From NCBI GenBank assembly GCA_025356745.1, contig JANXRS010000139.1, forward strand, positions 1-35,995: a stretch of 35,995 bases of DNA, read 5' to 3'. Below the pieces are notes generated by a model. That model worked only from the letters and a program-made list of their open reading frames with translations, ran no database searches and was not told the DNA's origin. Both the position numbers and the translations under genes were made by a program. The DNA is from Arcicella sp. (GTDB lineage Bacteria; Bacteroidota; Bacteroidia; Cytophagales; Spirosomataceae). This document shows, piece after piece, positions 8,426-17,074 of this stretch; positions within the stretch are counted from its first letter, which is position 1; the number at the start of each line of letters is the position of its first letter.

Positions 8426-11400
8426 ATGTTTAATCAATTCATACGTAGACCAGTATTTGCTATCGTGATATCAATCATGATTGTCTTTATTGGTTTGCTG
8501 GCAATCAAGAAATTACCCACTTCACAATTTCCTGATATTGCCCCAACAACTGTTAATATATTTATAGCTTATCCTGGAGCCAGTGCCGATGTATTAGTAA
8601 AATCAACGCTGATTACTTTAGAGCAGGCCATCAATGGTGTTCAAGATATGAGGTATATTGCTACTGATGCAACCAGTGCTGGTGAGGCCACCCTTAGGAT
8701 TATTTTTGAACCAGGTACTGATCCAAATGTTGCCGTTATCAGGGTAAAAACAAGGGTAGATCAGGTTATGCCACTCTTACCTGAATTAGTTCAGCGTGAA
8801 GGGGTTATCATTTCACCTGTTCAACCAAGTATGCTCATGTATGTCAACCTTTATTCCAAGGATAAAAGCATTGACGAAAAGTTCTTGTTCAACTACGCAA
8901 CCGTTAAAATGATTCCTGAGCTACAACGAACCAAAGGTGTTGCCAGAGCACAAATATTGGGTAGTCGGAGATATGCCATGCGTGTTTGGCTGAACCCTGA
9001 GCGTATGCGTGCTTATAGCATCTCTACGGAAGAAGTGATGAAATCTATTGGAGAACAAAGTATTATTGGTCGTCCTGGACGGATTGGTCAAAGTTCTGGA
9101 ATTGCTGCCCAATCACTTGAATATGTACTTACTTATAAAGGAAGGTATAGCGATCCGAAAGAGTATGAAGATATTATTGTTAGAGCCAACGCACAAGGTG
9201 AAAGCATTCATCTAAAGGATATTGCCAAAGTAGAGTTAGGAAGTGAATTTTTTGATATTTATTCTAATCTTGATGGAAAAGCCTCGGCAGCTATTGTGTT
9301 GAGACAAAACTATGGTAGTAATGCCAATGAAGTTATTGCGCAGGTAAAAGAGAAACTCGACTTAATGAAGCAGTCTTTTCCTCCAGGAGTAGATTATAAA
9401 ATCAGTTATGATGTATCTAAATTTTTGGATGCTTCTATTGAGCAAGTAATTGATACACTCAGGGATGCGTTTATTCTTGTAGCTTTGGTTGTTTTTCTTT
9501 TCCTTGGCGATTGGCGTTCTACTTTAATACCGATTCTGGCTGTACCAGTATCTTTAATTGGGGCATTTTTTGTTATTCAAGCTTTTGGACTTTCAATCAA
9601 CTTAATAACACTTTTTGCGCTTGTTCTTGCCATTGGTATTGTGGTAGATGATGCAATTGTCGTCGTCGAGGCCGTTCATGCCAAAATGGAAGAAGAACCA
9701 CATCTCACTCCGTACATGGCAACGAAAAAGGTACTTGGCGAGATTAGCGGTGCGATTATCGCTATTACTGCGGTAATGGTATCAGTATTTCTTCCTATTT
9801 CGTTTATGTCTGGTCCAGTAGGTACTTTCTACCGACAATTCTCAATTACGATGGCAAGTTCTATTGTAATTTCAGCCTTGATAGCCTTAACACTAACTCC
9901 AGTGCTGTGTGCCATGCTTTTAAAAAATAATCATGGGCAAGTCAAAAAGAAAAACATATTATCCAAAGCACTTGATAAATTCAATCAAGGTTTTGATAAA
10001 CTTACAGGATGGTATGTGGATTTGCTAAGATTAATTGTTAATCGAAGAGCACTTACGGTAATAATATTATTGGCATTCTGTGCTGGAATAGCCTACGAAA
10101 GCAAAATTCTTCCATCAGGATTTATTCCAAACGAAGATCAAAGTACGATTTATGCGATTATACAGACTCCTCCAGGATCGACCTTAGAAAAAACCAACGA
10201 AGTTTCTAAACGACTTCAGAAAATTTGTGAGGAAGTTAAGGGAATCGAATCAGTATCTTCTTTAGCTGGTTACGAAATTATGACAGAAGGAAGGGGTTCA
10301 AATGCAGGTACTTGTTTGATTAACCTTAAATCTTGGTCGGATCGTGACAAAAACGTGAAAGAAATCATGGAGGAATTGGAAGAAAAAACAAGAAATTTGG
10401 GAGCTACGGTTGAATTCTTTGAACCACCTGCAATTCCTGGTTTTGGTACTTCAGGCGGATTTTCTATGCGATTACTGGATAAAACAACCGATACAGACTA
10501 CCGTGAATTTGATAAAATCAACAAGGAATTTATGGCAAATTTGAGCAAACGTAAAGAACTTACGGGTTTATTTACATTTTTTGCTGCGAATTATCCTCAA
10601 TATGAACTCGAGATTGACAACAAGCTGGCAATGCAAAAAGGCGTATCTATCGGAAAGGCAATGGATAACCTTAATATTTTGATTGGTAGTACTTATGAAC
10701 AAGGGTTTACTAAATTCAATCAGTTTTTCAAAGTATATGTGCAGTCTGATCCAACTTTCAGGAAACTTCCTTCTGATCTTTTAAAGCTTTTTGTTAAAAA
10801 CGAAGCGGGAGAAATGGTGCCATATTCATCATTTATGACGCTTAAAAAAGGTCAGGGTCCCAATGAAATTACCCGTTTCAATTTATACAATTCAGCAGCT
10901 ATACAAGGACTTCCAGCTAAAGGTTATACTACAGCAGACGCTATACAAGCTATCCGTGAAGTTTCCGCAAAAACACTACCAAAAGGATACGATATTGCAT
11001 TTGAAGGACTTTCTTATGATGAAGCTAATCGTGGGAATGAGGCTCTATACGTATTCTTGATTGTATTGGCATTTGTTTACTTTGTTTTGGCAGCTCAGTA
11101 TGAAAGTTTTATCATTCCTTTAGCAGTAGTATTGTCTCTACCAGTTGGGGTATTTGGTTCATTTTTGTTGTTAAAATTGATGGGATTAGAAAACAACATT
11201 TATGCACAAATTGGACTTATCATGTTGGTTGGTCTATTAGGTAAAAATGCCGTTCTAATTGTGGAATTTGCCGTGCAGAAACGACAACAAGGAGAAACAA
11301 TTCTTGATGCAGCTATTGAAGGAGCCAGAGTTCGTTTTCGTCCTATCTTAATGACCTCATTCGCTTTCATTGCAGGATTAATTCCTTTGATTACCGCTAC

Positions 11401-11620
11401 TGGTGCTGGAGCTATTGGTAATCGTACCATCGGATCCTCGGCTCTTGGTGGTATGTTATTCGGTACTATCTTCGGAGTTGTTATTATCCCTGGGTTATAT
11501 TTTATATTTGGTAGTTTGGCCGATGGCAGGAAAATGATTAAAGATGAAGATGAAAATCCGTTATCAGAACAATTTGTTCATTCAATCGACAACTTTACTC
11601 ACTTAGATGATGAAAAATAA
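8426..11620 (+). CDS. RND multidrug efflux permease, HAE1 type (AcrB/MexB-like)
   Basis: Proton-driven inner-membrane pump, normally a trimer, that exports hydrophobic compounds. The 1064 residues match the family. It starts MFNQFIRRPVFAIVISIMIVF (TM1, residues 1-25), followed by a large periplasmic porter loop (30-335), TM2-6 (340-500), TM7 (about 540), a second periplasmic loop (565-870) and TM8-12 (875-1030). The proton-relay residues are visible: GIVVDDAIVVVE with Asp408-Asp409 in TM4, and GLLGKNAVLIVEFA with Lys940 in TM10, the same spacing as in AcrB. This argues for the HAE1 drug group rather than the heavy-metal group. Its last 14 nt overlap the outer-membrane gene, suggesting coupled translation. 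Confidence 0.96.
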   Translation: MFNQFIRRPVFAIVISIMIVFIGLLAIKKLPTSQFPDIAPTTVNIFIAYPGASADVLVKSTLITLEQAINGVQDMRYIATDATSAGEATLRIIFEPGTDPNVAVIRVKTRVDQVMPLLPELVQREGVIISPVQPSMLMYVNLYSKDKSIDEKFLFNYATVKMIPELQRTKGVARAQILGSRRYAMRVWLNPERMRAYSISTEEVMKSIGEQSIIGRPGRIGQSSGIAAQSLEYVLTYKGRYSDPKEYEDIIVRANAQGESIHLKDIAKVELGSEFFDIYSNLDGKASAAIVLRQNYGSNANEVIAQVKEKLDLMKQSFPPGVDYKISYDVSKFLDASIEQVIDTLRDAFILVALVVFLFLGDWRSTLIPILAVPVSLIGAFFVIQAFGLSINLITLFALVLAIGIVVDDAIVVVEAVHAKMEEEPHLTPYMATKKVLGEISGAIIAITAVMVSVFLPISFMSGPVGTFYRQFSITMASSIVISALIALTLTPVLCAMLLKNNHGQVKKKNILSKALDKFNQGFDKLTGWYVDLLRLIVNRRALTVIILLAFCAGIAYESKILPSGFIPNEDQSTIYAIIQTPPGSTLEKTNEVSKRLQKICEEVKGIESVSSLAGYEIMTEGRGSNAGTCLINLKSWSDRDKNVKEIMEELEEKTRNLGATVEFFEPPAIPGFGTSGGFSMRLLDKTTDTDYREFDKINKEFMANLSKRKELTGLFTFFAANYPQYELEIDNKLAMQKGVSIGKAMDNLNILIGSTYEQGFTKFNQFFKVYVQSDPTFRKLPSDLLKLFVKNEAGEMVPYSSFMTLKKGQGPNEITRFNLYNSAAIQGLPAKGYTTADAIQAIREVSAKTLPKGYDIAFEGLSYDEANRGNEALYVFLIVLAFVYFVLAAQYESFIIPLAVVLSLPVGVFGSFLLLKLMGLENNIYAQIGLIMLVGLLGKNAVLIVEFAVQKRQQGETILDAAIEGARVRFRPILMTSFAFIAGLIPLITATGAGAIGNRTIGSSALGGMLFGTIFGVVIIPGLYFIFGSLADGRKMIKDEDENPLSEQFVHSIDNFTHLDDEK

Positions 11621-13049
11621 AAAAACAAATAATAAGTTAATAATATTCGGAATATTATTACTGATATCAGCCTGTGTACCAAAATCATTGGTTCTGATTA
11701 ATAAAAATGAAAGTAAGTATGTTCCTGAGCGTTTCAATAATGCTCAGGACAGTACCAACACAGCAAAAACGGTGTGGAAGGATTATTTTACCGACCCCAA
11801 TCTGGCTGCTCTGATTGATACGGCATTGCATAACAATCAGGAATTAAATATTACTTTACAGGAAATTGAAATTGCCAGAAATGAGATTGGAGCCAGAAAA
11901 GGGGAATATTTACCCTTCGTGACTTTGGGTGGTGGGGCAGGACTTGAAAAAGTTTCGAGATATACCAGTCAAGGTGCCAGTGATGCTTCTACGGAAATAA
12001 AGCCTGGTACTGGAACCCCTGAAGTTTTGCCAAATACGTATTTTGGTGCTTTTGCCAGTTGGGAAGTGGATATTTGGCATAAACTCCGCAACGCCCGCAA
12101 GGTAGCAGTAGCCAATTATTTAGCTTCGGTTGAAGGTAAAAATTTCTTAGTAACAAATATTGTTGCTGAAATAGCCAATTCGTACTATGAATTGGTGGCT
12201 CTTGATAATGAATTGGATATTATTAAAAAGAATATTGTTGTTCTTACGAATGCTTTATCAATCATTAGACAAGAAAAAGACGCCGCAAAAGTGACAGAGT
12301 TGGCAGTTCGCAGATTTGAAGCAGAGGTTTATAAAACGCAAAGTCTTCAATATGACATTCAACAAAAAATTACCGTCGCTGAAAACCGTATTAACTTTTT
12401 GGTAGGTAGTTTTCCGCATCATATTCAGAGAAATTCACAACGTTTTAATGAATTAATGCCTAATAAAGTTTACACAGGTATTCCGACTCAATTATTGCAA
12501 AATCGCCCTGATATTAGGCAAGCAGAATTAAAATTAGAAGCGGCAAAATTGGATGTAAGCGTAGCCAAAGCCAACTTTTATCCTTCATTGAGGCTTGGAG
12601 CATCGTTGGGTTTTAGGGCGTACAATCCATTATATTTAGCCAATCTTCCAGTATCGTTGATATCATCGCTGGCAGGTGATTTAGCCGGACCATTGATTAA
12701 TAAAAACGCTATTATTGCGATGTATAAAAATGCAAATTCTAAGCAAATTCAAGCGGTTTACGATTACGAAAAAACTGTTCTGAATGCTTATATCGAAGTA
12801 GCAAATCATTTGTCAAATATTGATAACTTGGGGAAAAATTACGAAATGAAAAACAACCAAGTTCAGGCACTCACCCAGTCTACCGAAATCTCTTTAAAAT
12901 TGTTCAAATCGGCTAGGGCAGACTATATGGAGGTTTTATTAACCCAACGTGATGTCTTAGAATCAAGAATGGAACTTATTGAAACTCGTATGAAGCAAAT
13001 GAATGTATTAGTTAATACTTACCGAGCTCTTGGGGGTGGTTGGAATTGA
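11607..13049 (+). CDS. outer-membrane efflux lipoprotein (OprM/TolC-like, NodT family)
   Basis: Outer-membrane channel of the tripartite pump. Lipoprotein signal MMKNKKTNNKLIIFGILLLISAC has the lipobox Cys near residue 23. Two repeated outer-membrane-factor halves follow: WKDYFTDPNLAALIDTALHNNQELNITLQEIEIARNEIGA at about residues 57-97, and LLQNRPDIRQAELKLEAAKLDVSVAKANFYPSLRLGAS at about 292-330. The RPDIR..E motif is characteristic of this family. The 480 residues are typical. Translation may begin at either of the tandem ATG codons at 11607 or 11610, both inside the end of the pump gene. It is the last gene of the efflux operon; only imperfect hairpins follow. Confidence 0.93.
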   Translation: MMKNKKTNNKLIIFGILLLISACVPKSLVLINKNESKYVPERFNNAQDSTNTAKTVWKDYFTDPNLAALIDTALHNNQELNITLQEIEIARNEIGARKGEYLPFVTLGGGAGLEKVSRYTSQGASDASTEIKPGTGTPEVLPNTYFGAFASWEVDIWHKLRNARKVAVANYLASVEGKNFLVTNIVAEIANSYYELVALDNELDIIKKNIVVLTNALSIIRQEKDAAKVTELAVRRFEAEVYKTQSLQYDIQQKITVAENRINFLVGSFPHHIQRNSQRFNELMPNKVYTGIPTQLLQNRPDIRQAELKLEAAKLDVSVAKANFYPSLRLGASLGFRAYNPLYLANLPVSLISSLAGDLAGPLINKNAIIAMYKNANSKQIQAVYDYEKTVLNAYIEVANHLSNIDNLGKNYEMKNNQVQALTQSTEISLKLFKSARADYMEVLLTQRDVLESRMELIETRMKQMNVLVNTYRALGGGWN

Positions 13050-13087
13050 TTGAAACCACATAATGGTACGGTAGTTTGATGAAAGAC

Positions 13088-13125
13088 TTCTTCAAAAGTA
13101 ACGTATGTACTTATTTGGTGAAGAA
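13088..13125. other. imperfect hairpin after the efflux operon
   Basis: TTCTTCA (13088-13094) pairs with TGAAGAA (13119-13125), and inner AAGTA pairs with TACTT around a 7-nt loop; the right arm has a 6-nt bulge. No T-run follows, so it is at best a weak terminator 39 nt after the outer-membrane gene. Confidence 0.35.
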
Positions 13126-13135
13126 CCGCACCGCC

Positions 13136-13257
13136 GACAGTAAGGTAAAAAAGAATTTTGTCAAATTCTACATAATTCCGTCTTCAAATAGCCGTATCGA
13201 AGTGCAATTCGCTGTTGCGAAAATATTTTGTTATGGCTATTTGAAGCTTTTACTGTC
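13136..13257. other. nested inverted-repeat element, possible structured RNA or small mobile remnant
   Basis: Three nested pairs are visible: outer GACAGTAA (13136-13143) with TTACTGTC (13250-13257); middle CTTCAAATAGCC (13182-13193) with GGCTATTTGAAG (13235-13246), 12 bp perfect; and inner TTCGC-TGTT-GCGAA (13208-13221). The outer left arm is followed by 38 unpaired nt against 3 nt on the right. The element fills most of the 291-nt gap between the efflux operon and the DUF4230 remnant. It has no T-run. I cannot assign it to a known RNA family. Confidence 0.5.
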
Positions 13258-13340
13258 AAAATTAATTTTTGAGATACATTCTGCCCATGTCACAAATAGA
13301 ATAGAACCTACACAAAATACTTCTTTTTTCTCAATAACAA

Positions 13341-13970
13341 CTACAGTTTTTCAGAATCAATCCTCTCAGTCAATAACCTCTGCTCCTCCTTGGCTGGCAG
13401 TTGAAAATCAATATTCCAACCCATTGAACTCGCCATTTGGCTTAACATTATTACTGCTTGTTTCTTAGCAATTTTGGGCAATTCGCTGGTAATGGCTTTA
13501 GTTTGCATCGTTTGTTTAGCATCGGCCAACAAAGCTGTATATTCTTCGTTTTTGAATTTATTGAAAACCCTTGGTCGATGTCATAGAATTTATAATCAGA
13601 ATCTGTACTCAAAATTTCGGGTTCGGGGAATTGTTCTATAATCATCGTGCGAGTGCCTTCCTGCCAACGAATTTTTACTTTGGCAAAATCAAAACCCACC
13701 AAACCTTCGCTTTTGCTGCAATTAAAGCTTTTTTGTTTATGGTGGTTAATCCAAATAAAACTTCTTTTTCAGAACTATGGTCATAGATTTCCGAAAAATG
13801 ACCTTCTGCCAATACCACTTTAAAAACTTTTTCAATCCTTTCTAATAAAACGGATGACTCATTTTTGATGAGCATTCCTTGCTTATTGGTAAAATTATTA
13901 TAGATTAAAAAATACCGAAACCTGCGGCAATTTCAATTAAACAAAAGACGATATTTAGGATTGATAGCAT
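13341..13970 (-). pseudogene. DUF4230 family protein, broken by three frameshifts
   Basis: Three short minus-strand frames join into one DUF4230-type protein of about 210 residues. ATG 13970 opens with a membrane segment (MLSILNIVFCLIEIAAGFG), shifts near 13910 into IYNNFTNKQGMLIKNESSVLLERIEKVFKVVLAEGHFSEIYDH, shifts near 13713 into EGLVGFDFAKVKIRWQEG, and shifts near 13562 into EEYTALLADAKQTMQTKAI, ending LLTERIDSEKL. The joined order matches the family: N-terminal TM helix, beta-rich domain, C-terminal helices with KKQAVIMLSQMASSMGWNI. Each break is repaired by adding one base in or next to a short homopolymer run. The neighbouring large genes carry no frameshifts, so decay seems likelier than poor sequence, though artefact is possible. 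The family's function is unknown. Confidence 0.75.
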
Positions 13971-14019
13971 CAGTTAATAAGTTTAGTAATTTAGTTTTAG
14001 GTCAATTATAGAATTATAT

Positions 14020-14042
14020 TACGTATTCTATGTAAATACGTA
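14020..14042. promoter_or_regulatory. dyad upstream of the sodium/solute symporter
   Basis: TACGTATT (14020-14027) and AATACGTA (14035-14042) form a perfect 8-bp inverted repeat with a 7-nt spacer, in the 249-nt gap between the DUF4230 remnant and the symporter, about 180 nt before its start. The geometry suits a dimeric regulator; no regulator gene adjoins. The rest of the gap is AT-rich and shows nothing else clear. Confidence 0.35.
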
Positions 14043-14219
14043 TTAAGTATTGAAAATGAACTAATATACCAAATATAATTTGCCCTTTTAGAAAAATACA
14101 AGTAACGTAAATATACATTTTATTAGAAATAATAGTAAAAAAATAGTAAATTAGAGGTCGAAATTAATCATTTATTTCATACCGTTATTCCAAATAACCA
14201 ATTAAAACACATTTATCCC

Positions 14220-15860
14220 ATGCAACCACAAGGTTTACAAACATTTGACTATTTAGTATTCTTATTTTACTTCGTCCTCGTATCAAGTTACGGCTACTGG
14301 ATTTATAACAGAAAAAAAGCAAAAGAAACAAACACACAAGACTTCTTTTTAGCGGAAGGTTCATTGACTTGGTGGGCAATTGGGGCTTCACTAATTGCTT
14401 CCAATATTTCTGCTGAGCAGATGATTGGGATGTCGGGTAATGGTTTTTCAATGGGACTCGGAATTTCTACTTACGAATGGATGGCGGCAGCTACTTTATT
14501 GGTAGTTGCGGTGTTTTTTATGCCAATTTATTTAAAAAACAAAATCTCAACCATGCCACAGTTTTTAAGCCAACGTTATAACAAAACGGTAAGTTTAATT
14601 ATGGCAATTTTTTGGTTGATTCTCTATATCACAGTAAATTTAACTGCCATTTTATATTTGGGAGCCTTAGCTGTTTCTGAAATTTCAGGAATTGGATTTT
14701 ATAGCTGTATGATTATGTTAGCCATTTTTGCAGTAATTATCACGATTGGAGGCATGAAAGTTATTGGCTTTACGGACGTGATTCAAGTATTCTTCTTAGT
14801 AATCGGCGGTTTAGCGGCTACTTATTTAGCAGTAACTTTAGTTTCAGGAACGGGCGGATTAAGTGGTTTGGTGGACGGTTTCAAATTAATGACCCAAAAT
14901 CACGACGACCATTTCCACATGATATACAGAGAAAGTGCTGACCCTCATGGTCATTCAAACTATATGTCATTACCAGGACTTACGGTTTTATTTGGCGGTA
15001 TGTGGATTGTGAACTTGAACTATTGGGGTTGCAATCAGTACATTACGCAACGTGCTTTGGGTGCAGATTTAGATACTGCTCGTAAAGGCTTATTATTTGC
15101 GGCATTCTTAAAATTATTAATGCCAGTAATCGTAACCTTGCCCGGAATTGCCGCTTATGCTTTATATCAAAAAGGAATGTTTCAAAAAGAAATGCTTGAT
15201 GCGACTGGTGCTTTTAACCAAGATAGAGCCTATCCTGTATTATTGAATTTATTGCCAGCGGGCTTAAAAGGTTTATCTTTTGCTGCGCTTACTGCCGCAG
15301 TAGTTGCCTCATTAGCAGGTAAGGCAAACAGTATTTCTACCATTTTTACCCTTGATGTTTTCAGACCTTATTTTGCGAAAGATATGTCTGAAAAACAATT
15401 AGTATGGGTTGGAAGAGTTGTTATTGTTGTTGCGATGGTTTTAGCAATCGTAGTTTCTCCTTTCATGGGAATTGATAAAAAAGGCGGTTTTCAGTTTATT
15501 CAAGAAATGACTGGACTTCTTTCTCCAGGTATTTTTGCGGCTTTTATAATGGGATTTTTCTGGAAAAAAACCAATTCAGCGGGAGCATTTTTTGCGATTG
15601 TGGGCGGTTTTTTAATTGCTTTATCAATGCATAATGACTGGCTACCAGGCACTGATTGGACACAAGTTCCCTTTCTTGACCGTATGGGATGGGTTTTTGT
15701 AATTTGTGTTTCAGTAATGTTTATTTTGAGTCTTGTTTTACCTGACGAGAAAAAAGGATTAGAAATTGATGCTTCAATGTTTAAAACTACACGAGGATTT
15801 GCCATCGGTGCGTTTATTGTAATTGCTACCATTATCTCATTATATACTTATTTCTGGTAG
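14220..15860 (+). CDS. sodium/solute symporter, SGLT-like (SSS family)
   Basis: Sodium-coupled uptake of a small solute, most likely a sugar, across the inner membrane. The 546 residues contain about 14 hydrophobic segments. Family signatures: DFFLAEGSLTWWAIGASLIASNISAEQMIGMSG (about residues 41-73), the amphipathic loop STMPQFLSQRYNK (about 109-121), NYWGCNQYITQRALGA after TM7, and LSFAALTAAVVASLAGKANSISTIFTLDVF (about 353-382), which matches the sugar-transporting SGLT branch. It stands alone between two pseudogenes and ends in a strong terminator. The substrate is unknown; sugar-utilisation neighbours that would identify it may have been lost. Confidence 0.9.
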   Translation: MQPQGLQTFDYLVFLFYFVLVSSYGYWIYNRKKAKETNTQDFFLAEGSLTWWAIGASLIASNISAEQMIGMSGNGFSMGLGISTYEWMAAATLLVVAVFFMPIYLKNKISTMPQFLSQRYNKTVSLIMAIFWLILYITVNLTAILYLGALAVSEISGIGFYSCMIMLAIFAVIITIGGMKVIGFTDVIQVFFLVIGGLAATYLAVTLVSGTGGLSGLVDGFKLMTQNHDDHFHMIYRESADPHGHSNYMSLPGLTVLFGGMWIVNLNYWGCNQYITQRALGADLDTARKGLLFAAFLKLLMPVIVTLPGIAAYALYQKGMFQKEMLDATGAFNQDRAYPVLLNLLPAGLKGLSFAALTAAVVASLAGKANSISTIFTLDVFRPYFAKDMSEKQLVWVGRVVIVVAMVLAIVVSPFMGIDKKGGFQFIQEMTGLLSPGIFAAFIMGFFWKKTNSAGAFFAIVGGFLIALSMHNDWLPGTDWTQVPFLDRMGWVFVICVSVMFILSLVLPDEKKGLEIDASMFKTTRGFAIGAFIVIATIISLYTYFW

Positions 15861-15885
15861 AAAGTTATAAGATTTTTTAGCATAT

Positions 15886-15934
15886 AACGCAGGCTGGCAG
15901 CTCCACTGAGAGTTAAATCCAGCCTGCGTTTTTT
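15886..15934 (+). terminator. rho-independent terminator after the symporter
   Basis: AACGCAGGCTGG (15886-15897) pairs perfectly with CCAGCCTGCGTT (15919-15930) and is followed directly by a six-T run. It is the best terminator in the window, 25 nt after the symporter stop. Confidence 0.92.
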
Positions 15935-16015
15935 ATAAAAGACCATAGTAAAATTAGTTTTTTTTGCCATTTTGAAAATCGTTAACTTTGTCGGCAAATA
16001 AATTATTATTAGATT

Positions 16016-16635
16016 ATGCGTAAAATTTACCTATCAATCCTCATACTATTTTCTTATAAAAATATTGCCCAAGATATTTTTATACCTGATTCTATCAAAA
16101 AAATATTGAAGCAACCCCTATAAATATACGTTTAAAAGTTGATGGAAAATTAGACGAATCTGTCTGGAATCAAGCTAAGGAAATTACCGATTTTATTCAA
16201 TTTTAGCCATACATTCTTGCCTCCAATAGTCACGACCTGTTCCAATTGAAGCGGGTTTTAGAATTGTAAACCGCTCCTTAAAAAGTAATTCGGAGGTCGT
16301 TTTACCAATAATCAATATCGAAATTTGGGAATAAAAATGAGTCTGGAAATAATCAACTTTATACTCTTTCGGGGCGTTTTGCTTTGAATCCAAGAGTACA
16401 ATTAATCGGATTTTATCAACATAATTCCATCAGTAATTTTGATGTTTGGAATGTTCGTTTTTCATGGGAATATAAGCCCTTATCGTTTATTTATTGGGTT
16501 TTTAATCAACGTGGCTATGATGATTTTAGAACACAATTATCAAACGATGGGTTAAGAAGAATAAAAACTGACCAATTATCTCGGCAAAATGAGCAACAGA
16601 CGATTGCGAAGATTTCTTATTTAAACCAATTTTAA
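16016..16635 (+). pseudogene. remnant of a DUF5916/CBM9-like outer-membrane protein, centre deleted
   Basis: The left end reads MRKIYLSILILFSYKNIAQDI (signal peptide), then after a -1 shift in an A-run, IRLKVDGKLDESVWNQAKEITDFIQ, the CBM9-like start of this family. It stops at 16206. The right end, open from 16312, reads NNQLYTLSGRFALNPRVQLIGFYQHNS and ends ISYLNQF, matching the last beta-barrel strands. Family members have about 730-880 residues, as in the intact copy at 27712-29922, so some 600 residues are missing. About 100 nt between the two ends match neither half; a minus-strand frame of 66 codons covers them but I cannot identify it. Confidence 0.8.
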
Positions 16636-16699
16636 AAGTACAATAGATATCCAACTTGTTAAACTCTGAAGACAGGGAAATAACTGTCACATAAAAAGT

Positions 16700-17074
16700 A
16701 TGTCCAAAATATCAATCCGTCCAATCCTCACTTTTGAAAAAGAAGCAGAAAGTGATTTTGAAAAGTTTCAAAATGACGTATTACGTCCAATCTTGAAATT
16801 GCAAAATGATTTGCTTCTTGAAGTCTTCAAAACCTACTGCCATAAGCGAAAAGGCACATTTTATAAACTTTCTGAAAAAGAAAAAGCAATTTATATTGAC
16901 CAATCCGTTCGGAAAGACATGAAATTCAAACACTATCTTGAAGGTATCATCACGGGTATGTTTACCTTGGAAGAATACAAAACATTTCTCGAAAATGAAG
17001 AAGAATTAACCAAAAGGATGGTGAATTTATTGGTACAACGCTTACAGAGTCAATTTAAAACTGAAAATAAATAA
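16700..17074 (+). CDS. small helical cytoplasmic protein of unknown function
   Basis: The 124-residue protein is rich in Lys, Glu and Phe, has no signal peptide and is probably all-helical. Notable stretches are ISIRPILTFEKEAESDFEKFQNDVLRP (residues 4-30), the Cys/His/Lys patch TYCHKRKGTF, and LVQRLQSQFK near the end. I recall Bacteroidota homologues sometimes labelled glyoxalase, but no metal-binding or vicinal-oxygen-chelate fold signature is visible, so I do not transfer that label. Its last 20 nt overlap the end of the convergent MBOAT gene. No operon partner is on the same strand. Confidence 0.75.
   Translation: MSKISIRPILTFEKEAESDFEKFQNDVLRPILKLQNDLLLEVFKTYCHKRKGTFYKLSEKEKAIYIDQSVRKDMKFKHYLEGIITGMFTLEEYKTFLENEEELTKRMVNLLVQRLQSQFKTENK

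Noticed and set aside
13076-13468. 130-residue plus-strand ORF
   Set aside because: It spans the inverted-repeat element and the antisense of the DUF4230 remnant; no family features or signal peptide.
13341-13970. Programmed frameshifting in the DUF4230 locus
   Set aside because: Three separate shifts, none with a slippery heptamer plus structure; decay or sequence error is simpler.
14097-14104. Third TACTTGTA word (minus strand) upstream of the symporter, as another regulator site
   Set aside because: Only 8 bp match, and such an AT-rich 8-mer is expected by chance a few times in 36 kb.
14185-14451. 88-residue minus-strand ORF overlapping the symporter start
   Set aside because: Shadow of the symporter gene; composition follows the opposite strand.
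16193-16393. 66-residue minus-strand ORF as a real gene
   Set aside because: Lies wholly inside the DUF5916 remnant, partly antisense to it, with no recognisable family; kept only as part of the remnant finding.
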